Assembly (NCBI GenBank): GCA_903829565.1
Contig: CAIKQM010000406.1
Location: forward strand, 1-5,029
Length of the DNA: 5,029 bases
Source of the DNA: an uncultured Planctomycetota bacterium
GTDB taxonomy: Bacteria; Planctomycetota; UBA1135; GCA-002686595
Reading direction: 5' to 3'
A program made the translations under genes and the position numbers. The notes under the pieces were generated by a model that worked only from the letters and a program-made list of their open reading frames with translations, was not told where the DNA came from and did not search any database. Shown in pieces: positions 3,802 to 5,029 of this stretch; position 1 is the first letter of the stretch; every line of letters starts with the position of its first letter.

Positions 3802-5029
3802 TTCGGTGCCTCCGGTTGCACGGGGGCCTGCACCTCATCTTCTGCATACCCCAAAGCACTCAGGCGCGCTTGGTCACCAGGCGGAGGTGTGTAGCGACGA
3901 GGCTGCGGGAAGAGTTTGGCGTGTTGCAAGGCCGTGCCCAACATGTGGCCGAGGCTCTCGCGCAGAACTGTCAAGGCGTCTTGACGCGTAGCCAGCAGAT
4001 TGCTCTTTTCGCGCGGATCCGAAGCCAAGTCGTACAACTCGTCACGCTCTTTGCCATGCGAGCGGTCTTCGTGCAGCTTCCACGACTCCTCACGCCAGCA
4101 ACGCATGTCTTGATCGTCGTGCCAGCGCACTTCGGACAAAGCCCCGCGCGGAGGCAAGGTCTCGCCGCGCAGCAACGGCATCAGGCTGCGTCCTTGTTGC
4201 AAGCCGCGCGGCGGCACACCCGCGACCTCCAACAGGGTGGGCATGAAGTCGATGTTGGAAACGAGATCGCTGACGCGACGGGCAGCATGTCCGGGCACAT
4301 GCACAATCAACGGGATCCGCACCGCCTCTTGGTACAGCGTGTAACCGTGGCGCTGGAAGCCATGTTCGCCAAACTCTTCACCGTGATCGGCGACGATCGC
4401 GACAACGGTCTGGTCAAGTCCATACAGCTCGTCCACACGTTTGAGCAGACGCGCCACATGCTCATCGACCCAACGAATCTCGCCGTCGTACAAGTCGATG
4501 TCGGCCTTTAGACCGAACTGTTCGCTGTAGCCCGCGTGCGGCAAGTACTCGTCGTGCGGATCGAAGTAGTGCACCCACAGAAAGAACGGCGAGTCATCCG
4601 GACTCTGCTGCTTGCGCTCCAGCCACGCGATCGACTTGTCGGTCATCGCCGGCGAGCTGATGACCTTGTTGGACTCCGAAGCCGTGCGCACCAGCGTGTC
4701 ATCAATATGCACGAAGCCCTGCTGCAAGCCGTATTGCCCCGACAAGAACACATGCGGCACGATCAAACTGGTATCCCAACCCGCATCGCGCAGGTGCTCG
4801 GCGAGCGTGTCATGTTCGCTTTCCAAGCGGCTGTCCACCTTCCAACACCCATGCGAGGTGGAGTACAGCGAAGTGAACAGACTGGCGAACGAAGGCAAGG
4901 TCCACGAAGCAGACGAGTGCGCGTTCTCAAAGACCGCTGCCTTGGCAGCGAACGCATCGATGTTGGGCGAAGTGGGCCGCGTGTAGCCATAACAGCCCAA
5001 GTGATCCGCGCGCAGCGTGTCGATGGACA
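3798..5029 (-). CDS. Sulfatase-like / alkaline phosphatase superfamily hydrolase (N-terminus outside window)
   Basis: The visible 409 residues are nearly a whole sulfatase-family domain; only the first strand and any signal peptide are missing beyond 5029. The start is SIDTLRADHLGCYGY, whose D3 is the expected metal ligand, followed by TSPNIDAFA. Further motifs are FDPHDEY (155-161), VADHGEEFGEHG (212-223, D214 and H215 metal ligands), HGYTLYQEAVRIPLIV (227 onward) and a C-terminal LSALGY. At the nucleophile site, where sulfatases have C/S-x-P-x-R for formylglycine formation, this protein has WTLPSFASLFTS: T43 replaces Cys/Ser and F47 replaces Arg. It is thus unlikely to be a formylglycine sulfatase. 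Threonine nucleophiles are known in related phosphoethanolamine transferases and nucleotide pyrophosphatases, so a phosphoester or phosphotransfer reaction is possible. The tail is Pro/Glu-rich. The stop overlaps the MORN lipoprotein start. The superfamily is certain, the substrate unknown. Confidence 0.93.
   Translation of the reverse strand, partial: SIDTLRADHLGCYGYTRPTSPNIDAFAAKAAVFENAHSSASWTLPSFASLFTSLYSTSHGCWKVDSRLESEHDTLAEHLRDAGWDTSLIVPHVFLSGQYGLQQGFVHIDDTLVRTASESNKVISSPAMTDKSIAWLERKQQSPDDSPFFLWVHYFDPHDEYLPHAGYSEQFGLKADIDLYDGEIRWVDEHVARLLKRVDELYGLDQTVVAIVADHGEEFGEHGFQRHGYTLYQEAVRIPLIVHVPGHAARRVSDLVSNIDFMPTLLEVAGVPPRGLQQGRSLMPLLRGETLPPRGALSEVRWHDDQDMRCWREESWKLHEDRSHGKERDELYDLASDPREKSNLLATRQDALTVLRESLGHMLGTALQHAKLFPQPRRYTPPPGDQARLSALGYAEDEVQAPVQPEAPK

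Noticed and set aside
3558..4511. 317-codon plus-strand open frame opposite the lipoprotein and sulfatase-like genes
   Set aside because: It spans two genes with well-supported motifs on the other strand and has no recognisable motif; a shadow frame.

Overview
The window looks like ordinary chromosomal sequence from a GC-rich, double-membraned bacterium. GC content looks near 60% by eye; it was not counted. A lipobox protein with a serine just after the lipidated cysteine points to a diderm cell. The complete genes with a visible start lack a clear Shine-Dalgarno site. A threonine-type sulfatase-like enzyme, MORN-type repeats and weak ribosome binding sites would fit Planctomycetota or a similar lineage, but this assignment is low confidence.

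Region 1-1183, minus strand: a two-gene unit. A QueD/6-pyruvoyl-tetrahydropterin-synthase-like protein is followed by the ATPase of an ABC-2 type exporter, which runs off the left edge. The stop and start overlap by one base (TGATG). The first codons of the ATPase are a triplicated 15-bp repeat, each copy carrying its own ATG.

Region 1184-3000, plus strand: after a 49-bp divergent intergenic space come an FkbM-type methyltransferase and, 22 bp later, a metal-dependent amidohydrolase. They probably form a short operon. Their shared pathway cannot be read from the sequence.

Region 3001-3294: intergenic. It holds a minus-strand tRNA gene with anticodon UAU and several unusual positions (C1 opposite A72, U21), with a plausible promoter just upstream. 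Next to it are a perfect 11-bp inverted repeat with a tetraloop, a strongly strand-asymmetric C/G-rich tract and two more tetraloop hairpins.

Region 3295-5029, minus strand: a sulfatase/alkaline-phosphatase-superfamily enzyme whose N-terminus lies beyond the right edge, followed with a 4-bp GTGA overlap by a lipoprotein made of six regular 24-residue MORN_2-like repeats. The two are probably co-translated. In the enzyme a threonine sits where sulfatases carry the formylglycine cysteine or serine.

No insertion sequence, CRISPR array, phage gene or recognisable defence system was seen. The points most worth a second look are the odd tRNA, the palindrome cluster, the replaced catalytic residues in two enzymes, the triplicated start site, and the recurrence of TANNNT boxes 6-9 bp before start codons, which suggests leaderless or nearly leaderless transcripts.
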